From an uncultured Alphaproteobacteria bacterium (GTDB lineage Bacteria > Pseudomonadota > Alphaproteobacteria > CADEGL01): 43,411 bases of DNA. The notes beneath the pieces are model-generated. The model saw only the letters and a list, made by a program, of their open reading frames with translations. It was not told the DNA's origin and ran no database searches. Positions 1-9,300 of this stretch are shown piece by piece; position 1 is the first letter of the stretch; each line of letters starts with the position of its first letter. The translations under genes and the position numbers were made by a program. The stretch spans positions 59,687-103,097 of the forward strand of contig CADEGL010000004.1 of NCBI GenBank assembly GCA_902826885.1, read 5' to 3'.

Positions 1-1847
1 TGGTCCCACGGCTTGAACAGGACGCCACCCAACGCCTGGTTGGTGCTGGGCACGCCGTCGATCTGGAAGCTGGCGTCGAATTCCGGGAACGACTTGAAAA
101 TGTCATAGACCTGTTTCGAATACAGGCCCATCTGCTGGATCGTCGCGTTGGGCGCGGCCAGGCTTTGGGCCAAGACGATGCCCTGGTCCTCGTTGGGCGC
201 CAGCTCCTTGGACGAATTCATGAACAGATAGGCGTTGGCCGCCAGGATCAACCCGCCTAGCACCACCATCACCGGCCAGGTCTCGAGCGTGTAGCGAAGC
301 ATCCGGCTGTAACGTCCGCGCACCACCTCGAAGGTGCGGTCGGCGATCTTCTGCAAACGGTTGTCGCCCGTATGCGCGCGCAGCATTCGCGAGCACATCA
401 TGGGTGACAGAGTCAGCGCGATGATGGCCGAGACGCCTACCGCGCCCGCCAATGTGAAGGCGAATTCCGAGAACAAGGCGCCGGTCAGTCCGCCCTGGAA
501 GCCCACGGGCACATAGACCGCGACCAGCACCACCGAGATCACGATGATAGGCCCGGCCAGCTCGCGCGCGGCGGCCAACGCGGCCGCGATCGGCGTTTGA
601 CCTTCTTTCAAATGCCGGTCCACGTTCTCGACCACGATGATGGCGTCGTCGACGACAAGTCCGATGGCCAGCACCAGCGCCAATAGCGTCAAAAGATTGA
701 TCGAATAGCCCAGCGCCAGCATCAGCGCGAAAGTGCCGATCAAGGACAGCGGCATGGCGATGACGGGAATCGCCACCGCCCGGAAGGTGCCCAGGAAGAG
801 GAAGATGACGATGGTGACGATCACGAGCGTTTCGGCCAGCGTATGGATCACCTCGCTGATCGAGCTGGTGATGAACTTGGTCGTGTCGTAGGCGATGGTG
901 CTTTGCAGCCCCTCCGGCATCTGGCGCTGGATCTCGGGCAGGACGGATTTCACGCGCTCGATCACCTCCAGCACGTTGGCCTCGGGCGCCGTCTTGATGC
1001 CGATGAACACCGAGGTCTTGCCGCTGAAGGCGACGTTCGTGTTGTAATCCTCGGCGCCCAGCGCCACGGTGGCGATATCGCCCAGGCGGATCAGCGCGCC
1101 GTTCGTATTGCGGATCACGAGGTTCTTGAACTCGTCCAGCGAATGGACGTTGGTGCTGGCGCGCAGATCGACGGCCACCATCTGGCCTTTGGTCGAACCC
1201 AGCGCCGAGATGAAGTTGTTGTTCACGAGCGCCGCGGCCACGTCAGCGCCGGTGATATTATGGGCCGCCATCTTGTCGGCGTTGAGCCAGGCGCGCAGCG
1301 CGAACTGGCGCCCGCCCAGGATCTCGGCCACCTGCACGCCCTCCACCGCGTCCAGCTTGGGCTTCACCACGCGCAACAGATAGTCGGTGATCTTGTTGGT
1401 CGGCAGCACCGTGCTGAAGAAACCCAGATACATGGCATCGGTGGTCTGGCCGATGTCGATCTTGAGCGTGGGTTGCTGCGTTTCCGGCGGCAACTGGTTC
1501 AGGACCGATTGCACCTGCGTGTTGATCTCGGTCAACGCGCGGTTGGCGTCGTAGTTGAGGCGCAGATTGGCCGTGATCGTCGACACGCCGTTCAGGCTGC
1601 TCGACGTCATGTAGTCGATGCCCTGGGCCTGCGCGATGGCGGATTCCAGCGGCTGGGTGATGAAGCCGGCCACCGTCTCGGCGTCGGCGCCGTAGTAGAA
1701 GGTGGAGATGGTAACGACGGCATTCTCCGTCCGCGGATACTGGCGGATGGACAAAGTATCGAGCGAGCGCAGGCCCAGCACGAGGATCAAGAGGCTGACC
1801 GTCATGGCCAGCACGGGCCGCTTGATGAAAATGTCGGTGAAACGCAT
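1..1847 (-). CDS. RND multidrug efflux inner-membrane pump, N-terminal 615 residues (partial)
   Basis: Proton-driven HAE1/AcrB-family pump that moves drugs or solvents from inner membrane and periplasm into an outer-membrane channel. The reading frame opens with MRFTDIFIKRPVLAMTV, has the first transmembrane helix at once, a periplasmic porter region at about residues 35-335, then the helix bundle. TM4 carries LVVDDAIIVVENVDRH, where the two adjacent Asp are the proton-relay pair of AcrB. The gene runs off position 1, so about 400 C-terminal residues are missing from the window, not from the gene. The start at 1847 lies 15 bp after the adaptor stop, so the two are co-transcribed. It is the third gene of an OMF-adaptor-pump operon. 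Substrate cannot be read from sequence. Confidence in the family is high. Confidence 0.95.
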   Translation of the reverse strand, partial: MRFTDIFIKRPVLAMTVSLLILVLGLRSLDTLSIRQYPRTENAVVTISTFYYGADAETVAGFITQPLESAIAQAQGIDYMTSSSLNGVSTITANLRLNYDANRALTEINTQVQSVLNQLPPETQQPTLKIDIGQTTDAMYLGFFSTVLPTNKITDYLLRVVKPKLDAVEGVQVAEILGGRQFALRAWLNADKMAAHNITGADVAAALVNNNFISALGSTKGQMVAVDLRASTNVHSLDEFKNLVIRNTNGALIRLGDIATVALGAEDYNTNVAFSGKTSVFIGIKTAPEANVLEVIERVKSVLPEIQRQMPEGLQSTIAYDTTKFITSSISEVIHTLAETLVIVTIVIFLFLGTFRAVAIPVIAMPLSLIGTFALMLALGYSINLLTLLALVLAIGLVVDDAIIVVENVDRHLKEGQTPIAAALAAARELAGPIIVISVVLVAVYVPVGFQGGLTGALFSEFAFTLAGAVGVSAIIALTLSPMMCSRMLRAHTGDNRLQKIADRTFEVVRGRYSRMLRYTLETWPVMVVLGGLILAANAYLFMNSSKELAPNEDQGIVLAQSLAAPNATIQQMGLYSKQVYDIFKSFPEFDASFQIDGVPSTNQALGGVLFKPWD

Positions 1848-1862
1848 GACGCGGCGGTCCCG

Positions 1863-3002
1863 CTATTCCTGAGGCTTCGGAGAAGGATCGTTGGCCGGCT
1901 GGACGGTATTGTTGACCGCGATGGGCGTGCCGTTCTTGAGCTTGAGCTGGCCCGAGGTCACCACCGTCTGGCCTTCCTGCAAACCTTCCAGGATGGCCAC
2001 CTGGTCGCCACGCTTGGGACCCAGCGTCACGAAGACCTGCTTGGCCGTCAGCGTCGCGTTCCCTTGCGCGTCCTTGCCCTCTTCCACGATGAAGGCCGTG
2101 TCGCCATAAGGATTCACGGTAATCGACGTTTGCGGCAGGGTGATGTGCCGCACAGGTCCGCTGGTCTGCACGCCCACGGTCGCGTACATGCCCGGCACCA
2201 GGCGCTTTTCGCTGTTGGGGAACAGCGCCTCGACGTGGACGTTGCGCGAATCGGCGTCGACGCGCGGATCGACCGCCGTGATGCGGCCGACGAAACCGAC
2301 GTCCGGATAGGCGTCGCTGCGCGCCAGCACGGGCTGGCCGGGCTTTAGACGGCCCAACTCCTGCTGCGGCAGGTAGAAGTCGATGAAGATAGGATCGAGC
2401 TGCTGCAGCGACATCATCTTGTCGCCCGGATTGGCGTACTGGCCCAGGTTCACGGTCACGATGCCGACACGGCCCGAGAATGGCGCGGTCAAGGTCTTCT
2501 TGACGATCAGCGCCTTCTGCTGCGCGACCTGCGCCTCCAGGCTCTTGGAGGCCGCGAAGTCGGCGTCGTACTGCGACTGGGCGACGGCGGCCACCTGCAA
2601 CTGCTTCTGGGTGCGCGCCAGCTGGATACGCGCGAGTTCGGCCTGCGCTTCGAGCTGGCGCAGTTTCGCGACTTCGTCCACATCGTACAGCTTGATCAGG
2701 ACCTCACCTTCCTTGACCTCCTGCCCCGACTTCGCATTGACCTGCGTGACGCGGCCCGAGATCTCGAAGCTGAGGTCGACGCCCTTCACGGCGCGCAGCG
2801 TGCCGATGGCGGAAAGCTGCGGCTGCCAATCTTCATAGGCCGCGACCATGGTGGTCACCGTCTGCGGCGGCATGCCCTGGCTGGTCAGGAACTGCTGAAC
2901 CATCTTGGCGCGGAACATGTTGAAGCCGACGATGGCCCCGAAGACCACCGCGACGGCAATCAGCATGATGATCATGCGCTTGATCAGCGTGCGCCTGTTC
3001 AT
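1863..3002 (-). CDS. RND efflux periplasmic adaptor (HlyD/AcrA family)
   Basis: Membrane fusion protein of 379 residues that bridges the RND pump and the outer-membrane channel. Residues about 7-30 are an N-terminal hydrophobic anchor (LIKRMIIMLIAVAVVFG) with no lipobox, so it is probably held by this helix. A biotinyl-lipoyl-like half (GRVTQVNAKSGQEVKEGEVL) is followed by a coiled-coil hairpin rich in Ala, Gln and Leu (about 105-165), the second lipoyl half (APFSGRVGIVTVNLGQYANPG) and beta-barrel and membrane-proximal domains. Length is usual for the family. It starts 46 bp after the outer-membrane factor and ends 15 bp before the pump, consistent with one transcript. The weakly conserved C-terminus ends in a Pro-rich tail. 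Confidence 0.95.
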   Translation of the reverse strand: MNRRTLIKRMIIMLIAVAVVFGAIVGFNMFRAKMVQQFLTSQGMPPQTVTTMVAAYEDWQPQLSAIGTLRAVKGVDLSFEISGRVTQVNAKSGQEVKEGEVLIKLYDVDEVAKLRQLEAQAELARIQLARTQKQLQVAAVAQSQYDADFAASKSLEAQVAQQKALIVKKTLTAPFSGRVGIVTVNLGQYANPGDKMMSLQQLDPIFIDFYLPQQELGRLKPGQPVLARSDAYPDVGFVGRITAVDPRVDADSRNVHVEALFPNSEKRLVPGMYATVGVQTSGPVRHITLPQTSITVNPYGDTAFIVEEGKDAQGNATLTAKQVFVTLGPKRGDQVAILEGLQEGQTVVTSGQLKLKNGTPIAVNNTVQPANDPSPKPQE

Positions 3003-3048
3003 GACGTCAACTCCGCATTCATCTCGTTGTCGGCCCCGGCGCGCACCG

Positions 3049-4635
3049 TCATGGCGGCGTCAATGGGCCGGTGTCGGTCTTGGTTTTCTGGTCCGCTTCG
3101 GCCACGAACTCTTGCCAGCCGCCACCCAGCGCCTGGAACAACGCGGCCGTGTCCTTCAAGCGCTGGGAACGCGCGACGATCACCTGGACGCGCGCGCGGC
3201 GGCGCTGCCGGTCCGCGTCCAGCACGTTCAGGATGTTCACCGCGCCCGCGCGGTACTGCATGTCCACCAGGTCGTAATATCCCGATGCCGCGCGTTCGAA
3301 CGTGGCCTGGGCCTGCAAGGATTGCGCGTCGAGCACGAGCGCGCGCATCGAATCGGCCACGTTGCGGAAGGCATTCAGCACGGTCACTTGATAGTCGGCC
3401 GCCGCCTGCTCCATCGCGGCATCGGCCGCGCGGCGCTGGGCGCGCAGCGTGCCGCCCTGGAAAATGGGCTGCGTCAGGCCCGCGCCGATGGTCCACAACC
3501 CCATGTAGGGCGTGAACAGCTCGCCCATCTGCAGCGCCTGGCTGCCGATGCTGCCCGATAGCGTGATCTTGGGATACATGTTGGCCACCGCGACGCCCAC
3601 ATTCGCCGTGGCGGCATGCAGCGTGGCCTCGGCCGCTTGGATGTCCGGGCGCTGGGCCACGATCGCCGACGGCACGCTGAGCGGAATGTCGCGCGGTAAC
3701 GTCAGATGGTCGAGGCGCACGGGCGCCAGGCCCGCTTGGCTGGGAAAACGGCCGAGCAAGGACGCCAACAGATTCTCGGTCTGCTCGAGACGCAGGCGCA
3801 GCGGCGGCAGGACGGAGCGCTGCTCTTCCAACTGCGATTGCGCGGTCAGTGTATCGAGGCGCGACTTGGCGCCGAACTGCTCCTGCTGCGCGATCAGGCC
3901 GGTGGTGCGCTCAAAGGCCGCGATGATCTCTTCCAACGTCGCGATCTGGTCGCGCAACGAGGCCTCTTCGAACGACGCGGTCACCACGTTGGCGATCAGA
4001 GTCAGATAGGTGCCGGCCAGTTCGGCGCGCTGCACGTCCTCCTGCGCCTTCTGCGATTCGATGCTGCGTTCGATTCCGCCGAACAGGTCCAGCGTGTAGG
4101 AAACGTCCGCGGTGACGTTGTAGAGCGAATAGTTCGTGTTCGGCACCAAGCGCGATTCGCCGGGGCCGAAGGCGGCGGAAGAATTCTTCTGCGTGTTGGT
4201 GCCCACGTTGCCGCCGATTGACGGATAGCGCCCGCCCGCCGCGGCCGCGACGTTCTCCTTGGCCTGCTTGAGGGCGGCTTGCGCCGACGCGATGGTCGGA
4301 TTGTTGGCCAACGCGGCTTCGACGCGGCGGTTCAACTCGGGGCTGTTGTAGAGAAGCCACCAACGCTCCTGCACGGGTTCTTCCGCGAGGAAGCGTTGCG
4401 CATCGCCCGTCGGCGCGTCGACCGAAACCGTCTGCGCCGGCATCGGCTCCTTGGTCAGTTCCTTGACCTCGGGCGCCTTGGGCTTCTCGAAATCGGGCCC
4501 GACGGCGCAGGCGGCGAGAAAAACCGAAAGCGCGCACGCGGCCGCAAATCGCCCCGCCGATGCCTTCTTGTTTTGGCCGATAGAGAACGCGACGCTCGGC
4601 GACACAGACGAATCCAACTTCTTGTGATCAAGCAT
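3049..4635 (-). CDS. Outer-membrane efflux lipoprotein, NodT/OprM family
   Basis: TolC-like outer-membrane factor, 528 residues, first gene of the efflux operon. A signal peptide with a lipobox ends in VFLAAC, making Cys43 the likely lipidated residue. The family hallmark follows: AVGPDFEKPKAPEV, then RWWLLYNSPELN, and two repeated helix-strand halves (PSIGGNVGTN near the first; VAQRPDIQAAEATLHAATAN near the second). I chose the Met at 4635 because a longer frame back to 5049 runs through the LysR gene and has no export signal. Even so, the N-region before the hydrophobic core is long, about 29 residues, and the Shine-Dalgarno match is weak. The coding order OMF, adaptor, pump is complete for a self-contained tripartite exporter. 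Confidence 0.93.
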   Translation of the reverse strand: MLDHKKLDSSVSPSVAFSIGQNKKASAGRFAAACALSVFLAACAVGPDFEKPKAPEVKELTKEPMPAQTVSVDAPTGDAQRFLAEEPVQERWWLLYNSPELNRRVEAALANNPTIASAQAALKQAKENVAAAAGGRYPSIGGNVGTNTQKNSSAAFGPGESRLVPNTNYSLYNVTADVSYTLDLFGGIERSIESQKAQEDVQRAELAGTYLTLIANVVTASFEEASLRDQIATLEEIIAAFERTTGLIAQQEQFGAKSRLDTLTAQSQLEEQRSVLPPLRLRLEQTENLLASLLGRFPSQAGLAPVRLDHLTLPRDIPLSVPSAIVAQRPDIQAAEATLHAATANVGVAVANMYPKITLSGSIGSQALQMGELFTPYMGLWTIGAGLTQPIFQGGTLRAQRRAADAAMEQAAADYQVTVLNAFRNVADSMRALVLDAQSLQAQATFERAASGYYDLVDMQYRAGAVNILNVLDADRQRRRARVQVIVARSQRLKDTAALFQALGGGWQEFVAEADQKTKTDTGPLTPP

Positions 4636-4722
4636 CCCCGAAGGGCCAGGGATAGTAGGCGGGATGGCGGCTATAGGCTGCAAAAATACGACCGGATTGC
4701 GATTGGAGTAGACCGGCCTTGT

Positions 4723-4737
4723 GGAACACATTGTTCC
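4723..4737. promoter_or_regulatory. Inverted repeat in front of the efflux operon (candidate LysR operator)
   Basis: GGAACA-CAT-TGTTCC is a perfect 6-bp inverted repeat just beyond the LysR stop codon and 88 bp upstream of the outer-membrane factor start. A further GGAAC half-site follows at 4744-4748 inside the LysR end. The same GGAAC/GTTCC halves recur upstream of the regulator at 5669-5740, so I infer a binding site of the adjacent regulator. It has no run of T, so it is not a plain terminator. Confidence 0.55.
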
Positions 4738-4738
4738 G

Positions 4739-5668
4739 TCATTGGAACGACATGCCGCTTCCGTTAGCCCGCAGATATTCGCGCGCCTGGGCCTGCAGCC
4801 AGTCGAGGAAAGCGCGCAGCTTGGGCGAATGGCGGCGGTGCGGCGCGAACAGCGCGTACGCTTCGCTGGCCGGCAGCGACCATTCGGGCAGCACATGCTC
4901 CAGCACATGCGCGCCGAGATCGGCGCGGCAGATGATGTCGGGCAAGGCGCCGATGCCGGCACCGCCACGCACCGCCTCGTAAACCGTCGCGGGATCGTTG
5001 ACCGCGAGGCGTGGCGTGATCGGTAGAATCCGCTTCCCCTCGGGCCCATGCATCTCCCACGAATCGCCGCGCTGCGCGGCCAGGAAGTCGGCCAGGTCGT
5101 GGTCGTCCAGATCGTCCGGGGTCCTCGGCCGGCCGCGCTTGTCGAGATAAGCAGGGCTGGCGAACAGGCGGATCGGCACGGTCGGCAGAGCCATGGCGAT
5201 CAGCGAGGAATCCGGCACCGGGCCAAAGCGGATCGAAACGTCCACGTCGTTCGCGATGGGATCGAGCGACTCGCGCGTCATGGCGTTCAGCACCAGTTCG
5301 ACGCGCACCTCGGGATGGTCGTTGAGGAAGCCGCCCAACAGCGGCGCGAGAAAACCGCGCGCGAAAGCGAACGGACACGCCACGCGCAGCAACCCGCGCG
5401 GCGCGCCCTGCAGATGGACGACCGCGATCTCGGCCTCTTCGATGCCTTTCAGGATATTGGTGCAGTGGCCGTGGAAGGCGGTGCCCGCATCCGTCAGCGC
5501 CACCTGGCGTGTCGAACGCTGCAACAGCTTGGCGCCAAGCGAAGCTTCCAGCCGGCCGACCTCGCGGCTGACCGACGATTTGGCCATGCCCAACGCCCGC
5601 GCTGCCCCCGAGATAGAGCGCAGCTCGGCAACCTTGGCGAAGGTGCGAATGGAGTTGAAATCAAGCAT
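4739..5668 (-). CDS. LysR-family transcriptional regulator, probable regulator of the efflux operon
   Basis: LTTR of 309 residues from MLDFNSIRTFAKVAELRSIS. The N-terminal winged helix-turn-helix (about 1-60, SISGAARALGMAKSSVSREV) is followed by a co-inducer domain with the usual FARGFLAPLLGGFLNDHPEV strand and HDLADFLAAQ. The sequence resembles the AaeR/DsdC-like CRG group. I chose the start at 5668 because it puts the DNA-binding domain at the very N-terminus; an in-frame Met at 5701 adds eleven residues not seen in the family. It sits upstream of, and in the same direction as, the efflux operon, not divergent from it as is more usual. GGAAC/GTTCC repeats on both sides suggest autoregulation and control of the pump. 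Confidence 0.92.
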   Translation of the reverse strand: MLDFNSIRTFAKVAELRSISGAARALGMAKSSVSREVGRLEASLGAKLLQRSTRQVALTDAGTAFHGHCTNILKGIEEAEIAVVHLQGAPRGLLRVACPFAFARGFLAPLLGGFLNDHPEVRVELVLNAMTRESLDPIANDVDVSIRFGPVPDSSLIAMALPTVPIRLFASPAYLDKRGRPRTPDDLDDHDLADFLAAQRGDSWEMHGPEGKRILPITPRLAVNDPATVYEAVRGGAGIGALPDIICRADLGAHVLEHVLPEWSLPASEAYALFAPHRRHSPKLRAFLDWLQAQAREYLRANGSGMSFQ

Positions 5669-5741
5669 GTTCCCTAGGAGGAACAATACTGCAACGCACA
5701 AATATTGTCTTGTGATTATTCAGAGGAACAGGAGCGGAACA
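5669..5741. promoter_or_regulatory. Cluster of GTTCC/GGAAC half-sites in the LysR promoter
   Basis: GTTCC-CTAGGA-GGAAC (5669-5684) abuts the LysR start codon. Two more direct copies of GGAAC lie at 5724-5728 and 5736-5740, twelve bp apart. The half-site matches the inverted repeat at 4723-4737. The first pair overlaps the ribosome-binding region of the regulator, which suggests autorepression. This is inference from repetition only. Confidence 0.45.
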
Positions 5742-6322
5742 TGGGATGGATCTCCTAGCGCACCGCGATCTGGTTTCACGCATCGGCGTCCACCCATGCC
5801 GCCATGCGATGCACGCAAGACCGGCACAAGGCCTCAGACTCTTTTCATGCCTCGCAAAACGGTCGTGACGCATGCGTCACGGAATCAAGTCACGAAGCTG
5901 ATCGATATCCGGTCAAAAAAATGTATCGCGTGACGCCTTCGTCCGCTCGTCACCCGGCCATCGGTTGATCAGGGATTTGGTAGCGAGCGCGATCAAAGAA
6001 AAGATGGCGCGCGACAGCGTCGTCTTGCCGTCGGTACCACCGCCGAGCCGCTGGTTCCTCTTGCGCTATGACGGCTGCATCAATGGCAGAGATAACGCAA
6101 ACGCCTGACGGGAAAAAATTTCCCCTGGAGTTGGCGAGACTCGCGTCTCCGGTTAGAAATTTCAGAACCTAAAAAAAACACCTCGGTAGATTTACCAAGC
6201 CGTCTTGCCGACTCGTTTTCGCGCTTGTCGATCATCCGAATGCATCGGCATTATCCGCCCGAGTACGCTCAGGCGGGGTTCGTTTCCCGGCGGGGCAATG
6301 CTGAGCCGGGGGGCTAGCCTAA
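5742..6322. other. 581-bp gene-free region upstream of the autotransporter
   Basis: No convincing gene in either strand. Open frames here are extensions of neighbouring shadows or under 40 codons. Base composition is clearly less GC-rich than the flanks, with A-runs at 5914-5921 and near 6171-6179. It contains five GTGAC/GTCAC half-sites between 5865 and 5953, a short hairpin GAGAC-TCGC-GTCTC near 6136 and a second dyad (GGTT...AACC around GAAATTTC) at about 6151-6169. It probably holds the promoters and 5-prime leader of the autotransporter. Confidence 0.5.
5865..5880. promoter_or_regulatory. Perfect 16-bp palindrome GTGACGCATGCGTCAC
   Basis: GTGACGCATGCGTCAC reads the same on both strands with no mismatch. 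Further GTCAC or GTGAC half-sites occur at 5889-5893, 5930-5934 and 5949-5953; the last two face each other as GTGACG...CGTCAC across 12 bp. A dimeric regulator site is the simplest reading. The regulator is unknown, and the nearest downstream gene is the autotransporter about 440 bp away. Confidence 0.5.
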
Positions 6323-9300
6323 ATGCCGGGGAGCGGAAAATTCCGTGACGCGTGTGGCTTTTGTCGCGCGCGCTTGCCTGTTCCAAAACTTTCCTATCGC
6401 ACGCGGCTGTTGATCACCACGGCGTTATCCGCGCCGTTCATCGCGCTGGCGTCCCCTGCCCTGGCCGTCAACGTCGCCAACGAAACCGAACTGCGCAACG
6501 CGATCTTCGCGGCGAACGCCGGCGGCGACACCAGCATCAACATCACCAGCAACATCACGCTGACCCAGTCGCTGCCCATGATCTCGTCCAGCGTGACGGT
6601 CAACGGCAACAACAACACGATCAACGCCAACAACGCGGGCCGCGCCTTCTTCGTGCAGAGCGGCACGGTCTCGATCAGCAACGTGACCGTCAACAACGCA
6701 TTCGCCAAGGGCGGCGACGGTGGCAACAGTGGCGGCAACTATGGCGGCGGCGGCGGCGGCATGGGCGCGGGGGCGGCGGTGTTCGTCAACACCGGCGCCA
6801 ACGTCACCGTGAGCAACGTTACGGTCGGGAATGCTGCGGCCCAAGGCGGCGCAGGCGGCACGTTGGTTTCATCAGGCTTCGGCACCGCCGGCGGCGGCGG
6901 CGGCCTTGGCGGAGATGGCGGCAACCCGACCACGACCAACGCCGGCGGCGGTGGCGGCGGTTACGAAGGTGCGGGCTCGCTCGGGGGCGACACTGGCGGC
7001 GGCGCGGGCGGCGGTGAGTTCGGCAATGGTGGAACGGGCGCCATGACCGGCGGCGGCGGCGGCGGCGGCCAGCAGGCCAATGGCGGCAACGCCTCTGGTG
7101 CCACCGGCGGTGCAGGCGGCGGAACTCAAGGCGGCGCCGGCGGCAACGCGGGCAACCCCGGCACGAACGGCGCTGCAGGCGGCGGCGGCGGCGGCGGCGG
7201 CAATGCCGCCAATGGCGGCGCGGGCGGCATCGGCGGCGGCGGCGGTAGCGGCGGTTTCGGCGGCAATGGCGGCGCGGGTGGCGATTTCGGTGGCGGCGGT
7301 GCGGGCACCAGCAGCACAAACGTCGGCGGCGCCGGCGGTTTCGGCGGCGGCGGTGGCGGCACTCAAGTCTCGAGCACTGGCGGTGCCGGCGGTTTCGGCG
7401 GCGGCGGCGGCAACAATGCTTCCGGCGGCACCTTTGGCGGCAGCAGCAGCGGCACCGCCGGCGGCGGCGGCGCGGCCTTGGGCGGCGCCGTGTTCGTGCG
7501 CGACGGCGGTACACTGACCATCACCGATACCGCGTTCGGCGGCGTTTATAGCGTGGCCGGCGGCACGGGCGCGGGCGCGGGCCAGGCGCAGGGCACCGTC
7601 ATGTTCCTGCACGGAACCGGTGCCACCACCTTGAACGTCTCGGGCTCGCAAACCATCGCGGGCACCGGCGCCATCGCGGGCGACGGCGAACTGAGCAAGA
7701 CAGGCACCGGCGACCTCACGATCTCAGGCGCCAATGCCAATTATTCCGGCACCACCACCATCACGCAGGGCACGATCGCCATCGGTGCGGCCAATTCGCT
7801 GGGCACCGGAACGATCGCGTTCGGCGACGGCGCCATTCAGTCCAACGCGGCAGTAACGGTGGCGAACGCCATCAACATCACCACCAACGCCGCGTTCAAT
7901 CCCAACGGAAACGACACCACCCTGTCGGGCACGATCAGCGGCGGCGGCCGCTTGACGAAGTCCGGTTCAGGCACGCTGACGATCTCGGGCAACAACAACT
8001 ATGCCGGCGGCACCCGCCTCGACAACGGCTCGCTCGCCATCGGCTCCAACACCGCCCTTGGCACGGGCACGGTCACAACGCAAAACGGCGTGGGAATCCT
8101 AACGACCGGCACGATTGCGCTCGCCAATAACTTCACCCTCGACGGCGGCACCTCCTGGAGCAACAGCGGACAAACGACGCTGTCCGGCACCGTGAGCGGC
8201 GCGGGCGGTTTGTCCAAGACGGGCGCGGGCACGCTGACCCTCAACAGCGCGAACACCTACCAAGGCGGCACCACGGTGCAGAGCGGTACGATCGCCTTGG
8301 GCAACAACGCGTCTCTGGGCACGGGCACGCTGACGTTCAACGGGGCCACGGTCACGGCGCAGTCCAACGCGACACTGACCATGGCGAACGCCATCGCCCT
8401 TACGAGCAACGGCACCTGGAACACCAATGGCTTCAACACCAGCCTGTCCGGAAACCTCACCGGCGCGGGCGCTCTGACCAAGACCGGCACGGGCAATCTG
8501 ACGCTCACAGGTTCGAACAACTATAGCGGCGGCACCACGGTCAGCGCGGGCACGCTGACCGGCAATACGTCCAGCCTGCAGGGTAACATCACCAACAACG
8601 CAGCCGTCGAGTTCAATCAGACCACGACAGATGTCTATGCCGGCAACATGAGCGGCTCTGGCAGCCTGACCAAAAGCGGCGCGGGCCAATTGGTGCTCAC
8701 GGGCACCAACAACTACACGGGCGGAACGACGATCAGCGCGGGCAACCTGCAAGGCAACACGAACAGCCTGCAAGGCGACATCGTCAACAACGGCGGTCTG
8801 GTGGTCTTCGCCCAATCTTCGGACGGCATCTACGCGGGCGACTTGAGCGGCACAGGCGGCCTGGACAAGTCGTTGGCCGGCAACCTCAACCTGACGGGGA
8901 ACACGACCTATTTGGGCGCGACCACCGTTTACAACGGCACCTTGCGCATCAACGGCACGGGTTTCGCGAGCGCGGTGACGGTGAACACGGGCGGCACGCT
9001 GGGCGGCACGGGCACCATCGGCAACGACGTCACCATCGCGGGCGGCACCTGGGCGCCAGGCAACTCGATCGGCACCCAGAACGTCACCGGCAACGTCACC
9101 TTCAACGCGGGCTCCGTCTACAGCGTCGAAGTCGATTCATCCGGCGCCAGCGACCGCATCGCGGCGACGGGCACGGCGGCCTTGGGCAACGCGGCGGTCT
9201 CGGTGCAGGCGGCGGCGGGCACTTACGGCTTCGCCACCCAGTACACGATCCTGACCGCGGCCGGCGGCATTACCGGCACCTTCGGCAGCGTCACCTCCGA

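Noticed and set aside
843-2348. 501-codon plus-strand open frame
   Set aside because: It lies antisense to the RND pump and adaptor, whose frames carry clear family motifs; its translation is Asp/Arg/His/Gly-rich with no domain, typical of a GC-bias shadow.
6136-6180. Hairpins followed by an A-run, considered as a terminator
   Set aside because: On the plus strand the run is A, not T; on the minus strand the T-run precedes the hairpin. No gene ends here.
6425-7651. Several long minus-strand frames over the glycine-rich tract
   Set aside because: GGC-repeat DNA leaves all frames open; the translations are Pro- or Arg-rich low complexity and lack starts with ribosome-binding sites.
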